NCBI GenBank assembly: GCA_025210345.1 | Contig: JAOARX010000006.1 | Location: 154,440-218,439, forward strand | Reading direction: 5' to 3' | Source of the DNA: Pelagimonas sp. | GTDB taxonomy: Bacteria; Pseudomonadota; Alphaproteobacteria; Rhodobacterales; Rhodobacteraceae | DNA: 64,000 bases | The notes under the pieces: model-generated | Told to the model about the DNA's origin: nothing | What the model saw: only the letters and a program-made list of their open reading frames with translations | Databases searched by the model: none | Program-made: the position numbers and the translations under genes | Shown here: positions 1 to 10,900 of the stretch, piece after piece | How the letters are laid out: the number at the start of each line of letters is the position of its first letter | Numbering within the stretch: position 1 is the first letter of the stretch

Positions 1-894
1 GTGGGCAAAGGCGTTTTTGCCGACAATCGCTTTGTTCGGTTGCACGACGAAACCCGAAACCGTCGAAACGCGGCGCGAGATGTGCATGATCTTTTTCGTA
101 TCAATCCCAGTGGTATAGGGCATGATATCCCCGCGCACCTTAAGGGCCATGACCACCTCTTCGAGGGCGGTGTTGCCCGCGCGTTCGCCCAGGCCGTTGA
201 TGGTGCATTCGATCTGGCGCGCACCCCCGGCAACGGCGGCCAGCGCATTTGCGGTCGCCATGCCAAGGTCGTTGTGACAATGGGTGGCAAAGACGATCTC
301 GTCGGCGCCGGGCACGGTTTCGATCAGGCGCTTGATCAGATCGGCGCTTTCGACCGGAGCGGTATAGCCCACAGTGTCGGGGATATTGATCGTGGTGGCC
401 CCCGCCTTGATGGCAATTTCAACCACGCGGCACAGGTAATCCCACTCGGTCCGCGTTGCATCCATGGGCGACCATTGCACATTGTCGACCAGATTGCGGG
501 CATGGGTCACGGTTTCGTGGATGCGCTCGGCCATTTCGTCCTGTGTCAGGTTCGGAATGGCACGGTGCAGCGGCGAGGTGCCGATAAAGGTGTGAATCCG
601 CGGGCGCGCGGATTTCTTGACCGCCTCGGCACAGCGATCAATATCGGGCAGTTGCGCGCGGGCAAGCCCACAGATCACCGAGTTTTTCGAACGCTCGGCG
701 ATTTCGGACACCGCCCGAAAATCACCTTCGGAGGCAATCGGAAAACCCGCCTCGATGATGTCGACGCCCATGTCGTCAAGCAGTTCTGCAATTTCAAGCT
801 TTTCGTCATGGGTCATGGTCGCGCCGGGGCTTTGTTCGCCGTCGCGCAGCGTTGTGTCAAAAATAAGAACGCGGTCTTTTTGGATATCAGTCAT
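1..894 (-). CDS. leuA: 2-isopropylmalate synthase, N-terminal 298 residues (runs off the window)
   Basis: LeuA condenses acetyl-CoA with 2-oxoisovalerate, the first committed step of leucine synthesis. The visible part is the catalytic TIM-barrel. It opens with the HMGL-like signature [16 protein letters not shown] and contains the metal-ligand motif HCHNDLGMA. The family is usually about 510-520 residues with a C-terminal leucine-binding domain, so roughly 220 residues lie beyond base 1. The ATG at 894 is preceded by a leucine-rich leader peptide and a hairpin, which suggests attenuation by leucyl-tRNA supply. It is divergent from the polysaccharide locus. The family assignment is secure from the motifs; only the 3' end is missing. 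Confidence 0.95.
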   Translation of the reverse strand, partial: MTDIQKDRVLIFDTTLRDGEQSPGATMTHDEKLEIAELLDDMGVDIIEAGFPIASEGDFRAVSEIAERSKNSVICGLARAQLPDIDRCAEAVKKSARPRIHTFIGTSPLHRAIPNLTQDEMAERIHETVTHARNLVDNVQWSPMDATRTEWDYLCRVVEIAIKAGATTINIPDTVGYTAPVESADLIKRLIETVPGADEIVFATHCHNDLGMATANALAAVAGGARQIECTINGLGERAGNTALEEVVMALKVRGDIMPYTTGIDTKKIMHISRRVSTVSGFVVQPNKAIVGKNAFAH

Positions 895-967
895 GTCAGG
901 TCTCTTGAATGTCGTCTTCTTCTTTGCGGGTGAAGGGCCCGTTGGGCCATCGGCGCGATCAAACTCT

Positions 968-1004
968 CCTCTGAGCGGACGCGCCGGACCGGCACGCTCA
1001 GAGG
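968..1004 (-). promoter_or_regulatory. leuA leader hairpin (candidate attenuator)
   Basis: A perfect 10-bp inverted repeat, CCTCTGAGCG and CGCTCAGAGG, encloses a 17-nt GC-rich loop. Its 5' arm on the minus strand overlaps the stop codon of the leucine-rich leader peptide, so a ribosome stalled on the leucine codons or one that has finished would change folding. No strong T-run follows, so it could be the antiterminator or pause arm rather than the terminator itself. Confidence 0.55.
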
Positions 1005-1084
1005 CGAATTAGGAGAAGACGTAGGGCCAGCGCAACCAGCGCCTGAAGAGGCGCGACAAAAGGGATATGGCTGGTGGTCATCAT
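998..1084 (-). CDS. leuL: leuA leader peptide, 28 residues
   Basis: This short frame starts at ATG 1084, with a second ATG directly after it, and ends in a run rich in leucine: eight of the last sixteen residues are Leu, including LLL near the end. It lies about 100 bp upstream of leuA on the same strand and its stop codon sits in the 5' arm of a 10-bp hairpin. Leucine-rich leaders that control leu operons by ribosome-mediated attenuation are known in proteobacteria. Function is inferred from composition and position. Confidence 0.6.
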   Translation of the reverse strand: MMTTSHIPFVAPLQALVALALRLLLIRL

Positions 1085-1276
1085 GCGGGCCACTATACGC
1101 AGCGGAACGTAAATGAAAAGCCCACAATCACCGGCCTGACAGATTGCCAGACAAATGCCGCAACCGGGCGTTCCGGGCAGGAGAAATATTGCTTTCTCAC
1201 GAAGCTGCGCTTTGCTTGCACGCATCAGTTGCGGCATAGTGGCCCCAAGGCAAGACAACAGGGCAGGGCGCATAGC

Positions 1277-4222
1277 ATGATCCGGACAATGCTGGGGATT
1301 TTGACGGTGGCACTTGGGGTGGTGTCGGGGCAGGGTGCTTTGGCTGAGCGCGACAGCGCCAAGGTCTATATTTTTGGCAACTCGCTTGTGCATCATCTGA
1401 GCAAAGAAAGCGAAAACACCAATGTTCCCTATTGGTTGAACGCGCTGGCCAAAACAGGTGGCCAGACCTTTGGCGTGGATGGACAGTGGGGCTTTATGCG
1501 CAACTTTGCCGATGGGCTGCCACCAACGTCGAACTGGGGGTTCAAGGGGGTCAGCGGGGTCTGGAACACCAACGCGGGGTCTTTTGGGCAATCTGGCTAT
1601 GACGCCGTGATCATGACGCCCGCGAATTTCATTCAATATCAACAGCCTGACATTCCCTATGACGGGGAAAATCCTGATCATATCAGCCCATTGACCGCCA
1701 TGCTGCAGGTGTTTGACTGGGTCGCGGAAGAGAACCCGAACATTCAGTTGATGGTCTACGAAGGGTGGTCCGACATGGCGCGCTTTGGGCGCTTTCCCCC
1801 CGATCGCCGCGCGCTTCACAAGTACCATGCGCATAACGCCGGGGACTATCATGCCTGGTTCCAGGACTTGGTGAGCAAGGCGAACACCGCCCGCCCGGAT
1901 ATGCAGGTTCAACTGATTCCGGTTGCCTCTACGCTTGCGAAACTGATGGGCAAGGGTGGCATTTTGCAAAATGTCCCGCCCGAAGCCCTATACGAAGATG
2001 ACGCGCCGCATGGCACGCCCGAAACCTATTTTTTGGCGGCGATGATTACCTATTCGGCGTTGTATCAGGCGCCTCCTCCGGCTGACTTTCAGGTGCCGGC
2101 GGGCATGCACCCTGAAATCGCGTCGAAATATAGCCAGATCGCCCAAGTGATATGGGACGCGACTCCGCGAATCGAGGCGCGCGCCGCCGTTTCTATACAG
2201 TCAGATCAGGGGTCCAGCGGGGTTTTGGATCTCCCTAAACGTGCGGATGTGGATCTGCCTCCGCAAGACGTGCGCCCCACGGGCATTCCCGCCATGGGGT
2301 TTGGTTTGAACGGCGTTTCCGACTGGTCCACCCAACAGCCTTTTGTCGATATCATGAAAACCTCGCGCGGATGGGTGGGGCATATCGGGGATGATTGGGG
2401 CGGGTTCAGCACAGAACAGCTTGTGGCTGGTGGATACCTAAGCGACACGGGCTGGCCTTTGCGACTGCCAGACGGTGTGGATGCCCTGGAAGCGGTGTTC
2501 CTGACCAGCCAATCTGAGGGATCAAACAGCCTGCGCGGGGACTATGTGCTGATGTACAAGGGCAAGGGGCGCATCCGTATGATGGGGGCGGCACGGCGTA
2601 CCCGCTACGAAGACGGTCGGATCGAGTTCTACTATGAACCGGGTGGACCGGGCAGCCTTGTTGGGATCAAGATCGACGCACTGGATGAAAGCGATCCGAT
2701 CCGTGACATCCACGTGGTGCGCAAAAACCAGATGGCGCTGTATGAAGCCGGGGCGATTTTCAACCCCGAGTGGATCGAGGTGGTGCAGGATGTGCGCTCG
2801 GTCCGGTTCATGGACTGGATGCTGACCAATGGCTCGCCTGTTTCAACCTGGGATGAACGCCCCCGCATGGAAGACGGCACTTGGACGCAATGGGGTGTGC
2901 CGCTTGAGGTGATGATCCGGCTTGCGAACAAGATCGGTGCAGACCCGTGGTTCAATATGCCCCACAGGGCAGACGATGACTATGTCCGCCGATTTGCGCA
3001 AATGGTTAAGCGCGACCTGGATCCGGACCTTAAGGTCTATGTCGAGTATTCAAACGAAGTCTGGAACCGCGTGTTCCCGCAAGCGCGCTGGGCACAGGAA
3101 AATGCCACGCGTATGTGGGGGGAAACCGCCCATGGGTGGATGCAGTTCTACGGAATGCGCGCCGCCGAGATTATGGACATCTGGACAGAGGTTTACGGGG
3201 ACCGCGCCAAGGACAGCCTGATCCGAACGGTGGCGACACACACCGGATGGGCCGGGCTGGAAGATCACATTCTGTTTTCCCCTTTGGGGTATCTCAAGGC
3301 GGGCAAAACCCCGATTGACAGCTTTGATGCCTATGCGATCACGGGCTATTTCGGCTTTGAAATGGGCTCGTCCGAGATGAAGCACCGTGTTGATGGCTGG
3401 CTGGATCGGTCCGAGGCGCAGGCCGAAAAAGAGGGCAAGGATAAGGGCTTGCGGCGTGTTGCCCTGCGGGAATACGTGAAAAAGCACCGGTTCGAAGGCG
3501 CGGTGACCCCCATCACCGAAACCCTTTCCAACGGATCCCTGAAAGAGCTGACCGATCAGGTGTTTCCCTATCATGCGGGGGTCGCGGCGCGAAACGATCT
3601 GCGCCTGCTCATGTACGAAGGCGGCACCCACGTGTCCGGCCATGGGGAACAGGTCCAGGATCAACGGCTGACTGATTTCTTTACCTACTACAATTACACG
3701 CCGGAGATGGCCAAACTGTATGAACAGCTGCTGAATGGCTGGACCAATGCAGGTGGAGTTCTGTTCAACGCCTTTGTGGACGTGGCCTCTGCGTCGCAAT
3801 GGGGCAGCTGGGGCGCCAAGCGTTACCTTGAAGATCAAAACCCGCGCTGGGATATGTTAATGGCCTTCAACGCGGTCGGCCCCAATGACTGGGAAGAGCG
3901 CGATCTGAAGACCTTTAACAACGGCATCACGCGCATTGCCGGGGCTGGCAACCAGCGGCTTCAGGGTACCGGTGCCGAAGATGTGCTGATCGCCGGGTCG
4001 GGAAATGACACCCTGGTCAGCTCAGGCGGGGATGACATCCTGCATGGTGGGGCGGGGCGGGATCGTGCGGTGCTGCCCGGCGCGCAGAGCGATTTCACCT
4101 TTGCGCGTGAACAGGGCCGCCTGATCGCCACCGGGCCCAAAGGCCGGGTCACGATGGCCGGTATTGAACAGATCGCCTTTGAAAGCGCACCCGAAGTCAC
4201 CGTGAACGCGGATACGCTATAG
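1277..4222 (+). CDS. secreted SGNH-like / glycosidase-like protein with C-terminal RTX repeats
   Basis: This 981-residue protein begins with a signal peptide (about residues 1-23; hydrophobic core LGILTVALGVV, likely cut after ALA). Residues 25-320 look like an SGNH hydrolase: an early GNSL block (Ser36) and a late D242-A-P-H245 block. Residues 380-890 have features of a retaining clan-A glycosidase, with a Asn-Glu pair in VEYSNEVWN (Glu594) and a second acidic residue in LMYEGG (Glu781). Residues 905-930 carry RTX-type GG-x-G-x-D calcium-binding repeats, usual for type I secreted proteins. The start at 1277 is chosen because it gives the signal peptide; the frame is open upstream. It flanks the polysaccharide locus and may trim or deacylate the polymer. 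The domain calls are inference from motifs; substrate unknown. Confidence 0.6.
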   Translation: MIRTMLGILTVALGVVSGQGALAERDSAKVYIFGNSLVHHLSKESENTNVPYWLNALAKTGGQTFGVDGQWGFMRNFADGLPPTSNWGFKGVSGVWNTNAGSFGQSGYDAVIMTPANFIQYQQPDIPYDGENPDHISPLTAMLQVFDWVAEENPNIQLMVYEGWSDMARFGRFPPDRRALHKYHAHNAGDYHAWFQDLVSKANTARPDMQVQLIPVASTLAKLMGKGGILQNVPPEALYEDDAPHGTPETYFLAAMITYSALYQAPPPADFQVPAGMHPEIASKYSQIAQVIWDATPRIEARAAVSIQSDQGSSGVLDLPKRADVDLPPQDVRPTGIPAMGFGLNGVSDWSTQQPFVDIMKTSRGWVGHIGDDWGGFSTEQLVAGGYLSDTGWPLRLPDGVDALEAVFLTSQSEGSNSLRGDYVLMYKGKGRIRMMGAARRTRYEDGRIEFYYEPGGPGSLVGIKIDALDESDPIRDIHVVRKNQMALYEAGAIFNPEWIEVVQDVRSVRFMDWMLTNGSPVSTWDERPRMEDGTWTQWGVPLEVMIRLANKIGADPWFNMPHRADDDYVRRFAQMVKRDLDPDLKVYVEYSNEVWNRVFPQARWAQENATRMWGETAHGWMQFYGMRAAEIMDIWTEVYGDRAKDSLIRTVATHTGWAGLEDHILFSPLGYLKAGKTPIDSFDAYAITGYFGFEMGSSEMKHRVDGWLDRSEAQAEKEGKDKGLRRVALREYVKKHRFEGAVTPITETLSNGSLKELTDQVFPYHAGVAARNDLRLLMYEGGTHVSGHGEQVQDQRLTDFFTYYNYTPEMAKLYEQLLNGWTNAGGVLFNAFVDVASASQWGSWGAKRYLEDQNPRWDMLMAFNAVGPNDWEERDLKTFNNGITRIAGAGNQRLQGTGAEDVLIAGSGNDTLVSSGGDDILHGGAGRDRAVLPGAQSDFTFAREQGRLIATGPKGRVTMAGIEQIAFESAPEVTVNADTL

Positions 4223-4235
4223 GATCATGATGGGA

Positions 4236-5441
4236 TCACGACAGGCGCAGGATTTCCTGGGCAAGCGTTTCCGCCCCCAGCGAGGCGCGGAAATGTGCTT
4301 CGATATGCGCGCGTCCCGCTTGTGACAGCCGCATCAGCGCATCCGGGTCACTGGACAGGGATTTGATCGTTCGGGACAATTGGCCAGGATTTTGCGGTTC
4401 AACCAGATACCCGGTTGACCCATCTTGAATCAATTCTCGCACGCCGCCCGCATCGGTGCCGATCGTGGGAACCCCCATCGACATGGCCTCCATATAGGCG
4501 ACGCCCAGTGGTTCGGACCACGAGGCCAGAACAAAAAGATGCGCCTCTTGCAGTTTTTGCTGCACAGCCCCGGCGTCAATGGCCCCCAAAAGCTTGACGT
4601 GGTCCTGCAGGCGCAGCTTTTTCAGGGTTTCCTCAAGTTCCAGCCGATAGCCCGAGCCGCCATCATCATCTTCGCCGGCGATTTCCACCCGGATATCAAC
4701 GCCCTGGTCAATCAGCTGGCGGGTTGCTGCCATCAAATCCTGATGCCCTTTGACCACGTTCAGGCGCCCGCAGGCAAAGACCTTGAGCGGTGTGCCGTGT
4801 TCCGGCGGCACATAGGGCGCGTCGCGGCGCATGACTTCGGTATCGACCCCCATGGGGCGAATCAACAAGCGCTCCGGCAGGCTCCCGGTCAGCTGTTCCT
4901 GAATTTCATGCAGGATCTTATGGGTGATGATCGTGGCAAACGACGCATCGCGCCACTTTACCCGTTGTCCGGGGCCATAGTCCTCAAGCGGGCCATGCAG
5001 CGTCAATGAATATCGGGGCCCACCCATCTTGTGGGCAAAGGCGGCAATCAGCGCCGCGCGCCCACAGGAATGCACATGCACATGATCCAGTTTCAGCCGC
5101 CGCGCATGCCGACGCAGCAGACTGGCCGCCCCCAATGTCATCAGCGCGTCTTTGGCATAGCCCGAACCCTCGCGCAGCATCGAGCCAACCAACCCCTTGG
5201 GCAGCATGCGCAGCAAACTGGATACGGAATGCAGAGGGTCCAGTTTTCCAAGATAGGTCGTGCTGGCAATCGCCGCGCGGGACCAGCCATGCGCAATCAA
5301 CCCGGGCGGTGGCTTGCGGGTTGAAAAAACATGCACAGAATGACCCATCGCCTCAAGCGCCTGAATTTCACGCCAAAAGAAGATATGCGTCTGTCCCGGA
5401 AACTGCGGAACGATATAGCCAATGCGCAAGGGTCGCGACAC
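4236..5441 (-). CDS. GT4-family glycosyltransferase
   Basis: This 401-residue GT-B enzyme likely transfers a sugar from a nucleotide donor during repeat-unit assembly on the cytoplasmic face. The N-terminal Rossmann part opens with RIGYIVPQFPGQTHIFFWRE, and the C-terminal half has the GT4 donor site with the EX7E motif inside EPLGVAYMEAM followed by GGVREL. The GTG at 5441 is preferred because the alignment to family members starts there; the frame stays open upstream but would then run into the divergent GT2 gene. The gene is convergent with the secreted glycosidase-like gene, 13 bp apart. Confidence 0.8.
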   Translation of the reverse strand: MSRPLRIGYIVPQFPGQTHIFFWREIQALEAMGHSVHVFSTRKPPPGLIAHGWSRAAIASTTYLGKLDPLHSVSSLLRMLPKGLVGSMLREGSGYAKDALMTLGAASLLRRHARRLKLDHVHVHSCGRAALIAAFAHKMGGPRYSLTLHGPLEDYGPGQRVKWRDASFATIITHKILHEIQEQLTGSLPERLLIRPMGVDTEVMRRDAPYVPPEHGTPLKVFACGRLNVVKGHQDLMAATRQLIDQGVDIRVEIAGEDDDGGSGYRLELEETLKKLRLQDHVKLLGAIDAGAVQQKLQEAHLFVLASWSEPLGVAYMEAMSMGVPTIGTDAGGVRELIQDGSTGYLVEPQNPGQLSRTIKSLSSDPDALMRLSQAGRAHIEAHFRASLGAETLAQEILRLS

Positions 5442-5591
5442 GTGGTTTTCCCGATAAGAACTATGAGTGTAAGCCAAAAGCAGTTTTGGCCCGTTGCAGA
5501 AATATTTAGGCGATTCCATGCTTTGGCCATAGTTGTCCGGCATGTGACCGGTGAATTGTTCGAAAGGTGTGGCCCCTTGGGTACGGCAATC

Positions 5592-6446
5592 ATGACAAAT
5601 GGCGCTACGGATGGCGCATCCATCAGCGTGATTGTGCCCGCCAACAACGAGGCGGGTTTGATCGACAGGTGCCTCGCGGCGCTTGCCGAATCGCAACTTA
5701 AAGGCATGGGGCCTGTGCAGGTGATCGTGGTGGCCAATGGGTGTGACGATGACACGGCGGACCGCGCGCGCGTTTGGGCGCCCAGGTTTGATGCGCTGGG
5801 CTGGGATCTACAGGTTTTAGAGCTTGCTCAGGGGGGGAAGCTGGCTGCGTTGAACGCCGGTGATGCGGTCGCGCGTGCGCCGATCCGGGCGTATCTGGAT
5901 GCGGATGTGACCCTGGATCCGGGATTGATGGCGCAGATCATTCGGTTGCTTGACAGTGACAAGCCCCTCTATGCCAGCGGTCGGGTGCGGATCGTGGCGC
6001 GGGGTTGGGTGGCCCGCGCCTATGCGCGGATTTGGCGGCAGGTGCCTTTCATGCGCCACGGTGTGCCCGGATGCGGATTGTTTGCCGTGAACACCGCTGG
6101 ACGGGCCCGATGGGATCAATTCCCCGATATTATTTCTGACGATACCTTTGTGCGGCTCAGCTTTGCACCGCAGGAACGTCTGTTGGCGCAGGCCGGGTAT
6201 GATTGGCCGATTGCCGAAGGGATGCGGGCGCTTGTCAGGGTGCGTAGGCGGCAGGATGCGGGTGTGGATCAGATTCGCGAAACCTATCCTGATCTGTTGG
6301 TGAACGAAGACAGCAACCATTTTCCCATGCGACAAAAGCTGGATATGGCCCTGCGGGCCCCTGTTGGCTTTGCGATCTATAGCCTTGTGGCGATTGTCTC
6401 AAAACGTACCCGGCACCGCGCCCAGGGATGGAGCCGCAGCAGATGA
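5592..6446 (+). CDS. GT2-family glycosyltransferase
   Basis: This 284-residue GT-A enzyme has the family start VIVPANNEAG and a DXD-like metal site in LDADVTLDP. The ATG at 5592 begins the conserved core and lies just downstream of the divergent GT4 start; the frame is open further upstream but that part shows no family resemblance. Its stop overlaps the ATG of the Wzx flippase gene (ATGA), so it heads a plus-strand run that continues through the flippase and possibly the PKS and NRPS. Sugar specificity cannot be read. Confidence 0.8.
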   Translation: MTNGATDGASISVIVPANNEAGLIDRCLAALAESQLKGMGPVQVIVVANGCDDDTADRARVWAPRFDALGWDLQVLELAQGGKLAALNAGDAVARAPIRAYLDADVTLDPGLMAQIIRLLDSDKPLYASGRVRIVARGWVARAYARIWRQVPFMRHGVPGCGLFAVNTAGRARWDQFPDIISDDTFVRLSFAPQERLLAQAGYDWPIAEGMRALVRVRRRQDAGVDQIRETYPDLLVNEDSNHFPMRQKLDMALRAPVGFAIYSLVAIVSKRTRHRAQGWSRSR

Positions 6447-7792
6447 GCCAATCTTCTTCAGCACCGCAAGAGGCGCTTGGTCGGCGCATTATCCGATCCT
6501 CGGTTCTGGTGGTCGCGGGCTTTGGGTTTTCGCAGGTGATCAGACTGGCGTCGAACCTGATCCTGACGCGCCTGCTGTTTCCAGAGGCCTTTGGCCTCAT
6601 GGCGCTGGTGTCTGTCTTTTTGATGGGGCTGGTCCAGTTCTCGGACGCGGGTGTTGTCCCTGCAATCCTGCGAAGCAAGCGCGGGGATGAGCAGGCCTTT
6701 CTGAACACGGCCTGGACGATTCAGGCCATTCGCGGCGGTATCTTATGGCTGGTGGCCTGCGCCGCCGCGTGGCCGGTTGCCTGGCTCTATGGGCAGCCCG
6801 AACTTGCCCAGATCCTGCCTGTATCCGCGCTGACACTGATCATCGCGGGCTTTCGGCCCACGCGGATGGTCACGGCCAACCGGCACCTGATGCTGGGGCG
6901 CGTGACCGTGTTGGACATGGTGGTTCAGCTTATTGGCGTGGGGGTCGGGATCGTCTTGGCATGGGTCATGGGATCGGTCTGGGCGCTGGTGATCAGCGGA
7001 TTGGTCGGGGCTATCGCCGAAGTCGTGATCAACTGGCTGTTCCTGCCGGGACCCGCCAACCGGTTCCGGTTTGAACGTGCCGCCGTGCGCGAACTGGTCG
7101 GTTTTGGAAAATGGGTCTTTCTTGCGACGGTCTGCGGGTTCTTCTTTTCCCAGGCGGACAAGATCATGGTCGGCAAGTTCATCCCTCTGGATGCGTTTGG
7201 CGTCTACAATATCGGCTTTTTCTGGGCCTCGTTCCCTATGTTGCTTGGCGGTATGGTGACGCAAAAAATACTGATCCCCATCTACCGCGAAACCCCACCC
7301 CGTGCGAGCGCCGCGAATTTTGCCAAGCTGCGCAAAATGCGGGTGCTGGTCACGTCTTTGTTGATGGGTTTTACATGGATGATCGCCATGGCGGGGCCCG
7401 GGCTGGTCGAGACGCTGTATGATGATCGCTATCAAATGGCCGGTGCGGTGGTGGTCATGATGGCCTGTGCCCAGGTGCCGATGCTGATCGTGCTGACCTA
7501 TGATCAGGCGGCCTTGGCGGCCGGAGATTCCAAGCGGTTTTTCGTTCTGGCGGCGGTGCGGGCGGTGCTGATGATGGCCTGTCTGTATATCGGCGTGCAA
7601 AGCGCTGAGCTATTGGGGGCGATGGTTGGATATGGGGTCGCATTGGCGGCGTCCTATCCCGCGGTTGTCTGGCTTGCGCGGCATATGGGGGCGTGGGACG
7701 CGATGCATGATCTGGGCTTTGCGGGGATGGGGGCCGCGCTGATTGCCGTGGCATGTACCGTTCATTTCGACGTGCTTATGACCCTGCTGTGA
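6443..7792 (+). CDS. wzx: Wzx-type polysaccharide flippase
   Basis: This 449-residue integral membrane protein has about 12-14 hydrophobic segments and belongs to the MATE/MVF-like polysaccharide transporters. The RRIIRSSVLVVAGFGFSQVI start, the first-helix pattern LILTRLLFPEAFGLMALV, and the later FFFSQADKIMVGKFIP segment are typical of this group. It should move lipid-linked repeat units across the inner membrane. The ATG at 6443 overlaps the GT2 stop, indicating translational coupling; an in-frame ATG at 6428 is possible but less well placed. Confidence 0.85.
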   Translation: MSQSSSAPQEALGRRIIRSSVLVVAGFGFSQVIRLASNLILTRLLFPEAFGLMALVSVFLMGLVQFSDAGVVPAILRSKRGDEQAFLNTAWTIQAIRGGILWLVACAAAWPVAWLYGQPELAQILPVSALTLIIAGFRPTRMVTANRHLMLGRVTVLDMVVQLIGVGVGIVLAWVMGSVWALVISGLVGAIAEVVINWLFLPGPANRFRFERAAVRELVGFGKWVFLATVCGFFFSQADKIMVGKFIPLDAFGVYNIGFFWASFPMLLGGMVTQKILIPIYRETPPRASAANFAKLRKMRVLVTSLLMGFTWMIAMAGPGLVETLYDDRYQMAGAVVVMMACAQVPMLIVLTYDQAALAAGDSKRFFVLAAVRAVLMMACLYIGVQSAELLGAMVGYGVALAASYPAVVWLARHMGAWDAMHDLGFAGMGAALIAVACTVHFDVLMTLL

Positions 7793-7977
7793 CCCCAGAG
7801 CCTTTGCCAATGGCACCAGGATGGGGCATGATGCGACCGTGGGTTGATTATCCTTTTGGTTTCTGGGCCCTGTCGTGGGTGTTTGAGGGGGGTGAATGCG
7901 GCGGATTTCCCCAAAGACGCCGTATTTTGTGCGTAATTTTGCATTAGCTATGCTCCGGGATTTACGGGGATACGTGT

Positions 7978-10900
7978 ATGACTTCGGATAGTGCAACGAT
8001 TGCTGAGACCGATATTGCCATCGTCGGAATGGCGGCACATTTGCCGGGTGCGGGCGATATTCAGACCTATTGGCGCAACCTGCGCGATGGGGTGTCTTCG
8101 ATTCGCAAACTGACCGAGGAAGAGCTGCTGGACGCAGGCGAAGACCCCGGGCTCATGCGTCACAAGGACTATGTCCCCTTTGCTGCGCCCTTGGATGACT
8201 TTGAACTGTTCGACGCTGAGTTTTTTGGATTCTCCCCCAAAGAAGCCGCGATCATGGACCCCCAGCACCGCCAGTTTCTGGAAACCGCTTGGGAGGCGCT
8301 TGAAAATGCCGGCCACGTTCCAGAGAATTTTCCCGGGCAGGTGGGTGTCTTCGCGGGCTGCGGCATGGGCAGCTATTTCTATTTCAACGTTTGTTCCAAC
8401 CCGGATCTGGTGGATAGCACCGGGATGTTCCTGCTGCGGCATACGGGGAACGACAAGGACTTTATGACCACCCGTCTGAGCCACGTGCTGGACCTGAAGG
8501 GGCCGTCGATCAACCTGCAAACCGCCTGTTCCACGTCGCTGGTTGCTACGCATTACGCGGTGCAGGCGCTGTTGAATGGCGAATGTGACATGGCCATTGC
8601 CGGCGGTGTCACGGTCGAGCTTCCGCAGGGGCGGGGCTATCTTTACAAAGAAAACGAAATCCTCAGCCCGGATGGCGAATGCCACGCTTTTGACCACCGC
8701 GCCAAAGGCACGGTGTTCGGGTCAGGGTCCGGGGTGGTTGTGCTGCGTCGGGCCAAGGATGCGATTGCCGACGGAGATCATATCTGGTCGATCATCAAAG
8801 GCAGCGCCGTCAACAATGATGGGGCGCAAAAAGCGGGCTATCTGGCGCCTTCGGTCGAGGGGCAGGCCATCGCCGTCGCCGAGGCCCAGGCCATTGCCGA
8901 TGTGACTGCGGATACGATTGACTATGTGGAATGCCATGGCACGGGCACCTATCTGGGCGACCCGATCGAAGTGGCCGCCCTGACGCAGGCCTTCCGCGAG
9001 ACCTCTGACGCCGTTGGGCATTGCCGGATTGGCTCGGTCAAGACGAACATCGGTCACCTTGATACCGCTGCGGGTGTGGCCAGCCTGATCAAGGCGTCGC
9101 TTGCGCTGCATCACAAACAAATGCCCCCGTCGCTGGGCTATGAAGCCCCGAACCCGGCCATTGATTTCGAAAGCTCGCCGTTTCGGGTGAACAGCCGTCT
9201 GAGCGATTGGAAGCTGGGCGATCACCCCCGTCGTGCCGGGGTGAATTCGCTGGGTGTGGGGGGGACAAATGCGCATGTCATCTTGCAAGAGGCGCCCGAA
9301 CGTGGCGCTTCGGCGCAAAGTGATTTCCCGTTCCAGATCCTGACCCTTTCGGCGCGGTCCAAAACCGCCCTTGGCGAAAATGCCGCCCGCCTTGCCCAAC
9401 ACCTGAATGACCACCCAGAGCAGGATCTGGCGGATGTTGCATGGACCCTGAAAGAGGGGCGCCGTGCCTTTGAAAAGCGCATGGTCGTGGTGGCGGACAC
9501 CCATCAAGAGGCCGCAAAGCTGTTGCAAGAGGGTGATGTGCGTCGGATGCATACCCATACGGCGCTGGCCCGGCCCGAAACGGTGTTCATGTTCCCCGGC
9601 GGCGGCGCGCAATACGCGGGCATGGCGCAGGATCTATATGAAACCGAACCGGTTTTCGCGGAATGGATGGACCGGGGTTTGGACCATCTGGCAACGCTCA
9701 GCACAGTGGATATGCGGGCGCTTTGGCTGCCTTCCGCAGAAGAGCGCGCCCAGGCGGATCAAATGCTCAAACGCCCCAGTCTGCAACTGCCGCTGATCAT
9801 GATCGTGGAATATGCGCTGGCGCAATTGTGGATCAGCTGGGGGGTGACACCCGCTGCCCTGACCGGCCATTCCATGGGCGAGAACACCGCCGCCTGTGTG
9901 GCGGGTGTCATGTCGTTTGAGGATTGCATTGGTTTGGTTCATCTGCGCGGGCGGCTGTTCGATACGGTCCCGGCGGGGGGGATGCTTTCGGTCAACCTGT
10001 CCGCGGGCGAACTGCGCCCTATGCTGGGGGATGATCTTGATCTGGGGGCGGAAAACGGCCCAGCGCTATCGGTCGCCTCGGGCCCGCAGGCGGCGTTGGA
10101 TGCGCTCGAAGCCCGCCTGAAAGAACAAGAGATCGACTGTCAGCGCATCGCCATTGATATCGCGGCGCACAGCCGGATGCTTGAACCCATTTTGGCCGAA
10201 TTCGGCGCCTATCTGCGATCTATCCAACTGAACGCCCCGCAAATTCCGCTGACCTCGAACCGCACCGGCGCGCTGATGACCGCTGAACAGGCCACGGACC
10301 CGGAATACTGGGTGGCGCATCTGCGCGGGACCGTGCTGTTCGCCGATTGCGTCGGCGCCTTGGCCGCGCCCAATCGCGTGTTTCTTGAGGTGGGCCCGGG
10401 CAAGGCGCTCAGCTCGCTTGCGCGGCAGCATTCCGCGCTTGAGGCCAATCAGACCCTGTCATCGCTGCGCCACCCGCAAGATGTGATCGCCGATGACAAA
10501 CATCTGTTCGAAGTTCTGGGCCGCCTGTGGGCGCTGGGCGTCGAAATCGACTGGGATCAAATCTGGGGAGAGACCCCGCGCCACCGCGTGGTTTTGCCCA
10601 GCTATGCCTTTCAGCGCGCGCCCTATTTCATTGAGCCCGGCAAACCCGCCGTTGACCCGATGCCCCTGTTCTTAACGCGGACTGCGGATCCGTCCAAATG
10701 GGGGTGGGCCCCGGTCTGGCGCCCGCGTTCGGCGGCGGTCGAAGTCGATGTAACCTGCGATCTGGACAGCGTTTCAGCCCAGACTTGGCTGGTGTTCGTT
10801 GACGACGCCGGCGTGGCCGAACCTGCGGTCGCCAAATTGCGGGATGCGGGGCATCGTGTGATCGAATTGCGCACAGGCGATATGTTCGCGCGCATCAGCG

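Noticed and set aside
1..933. Open plus-strand frame covering leuA
   Set aside because: It is the antisense of leuA; the minus strand encodes the conserved LeuA catalytic motifs.
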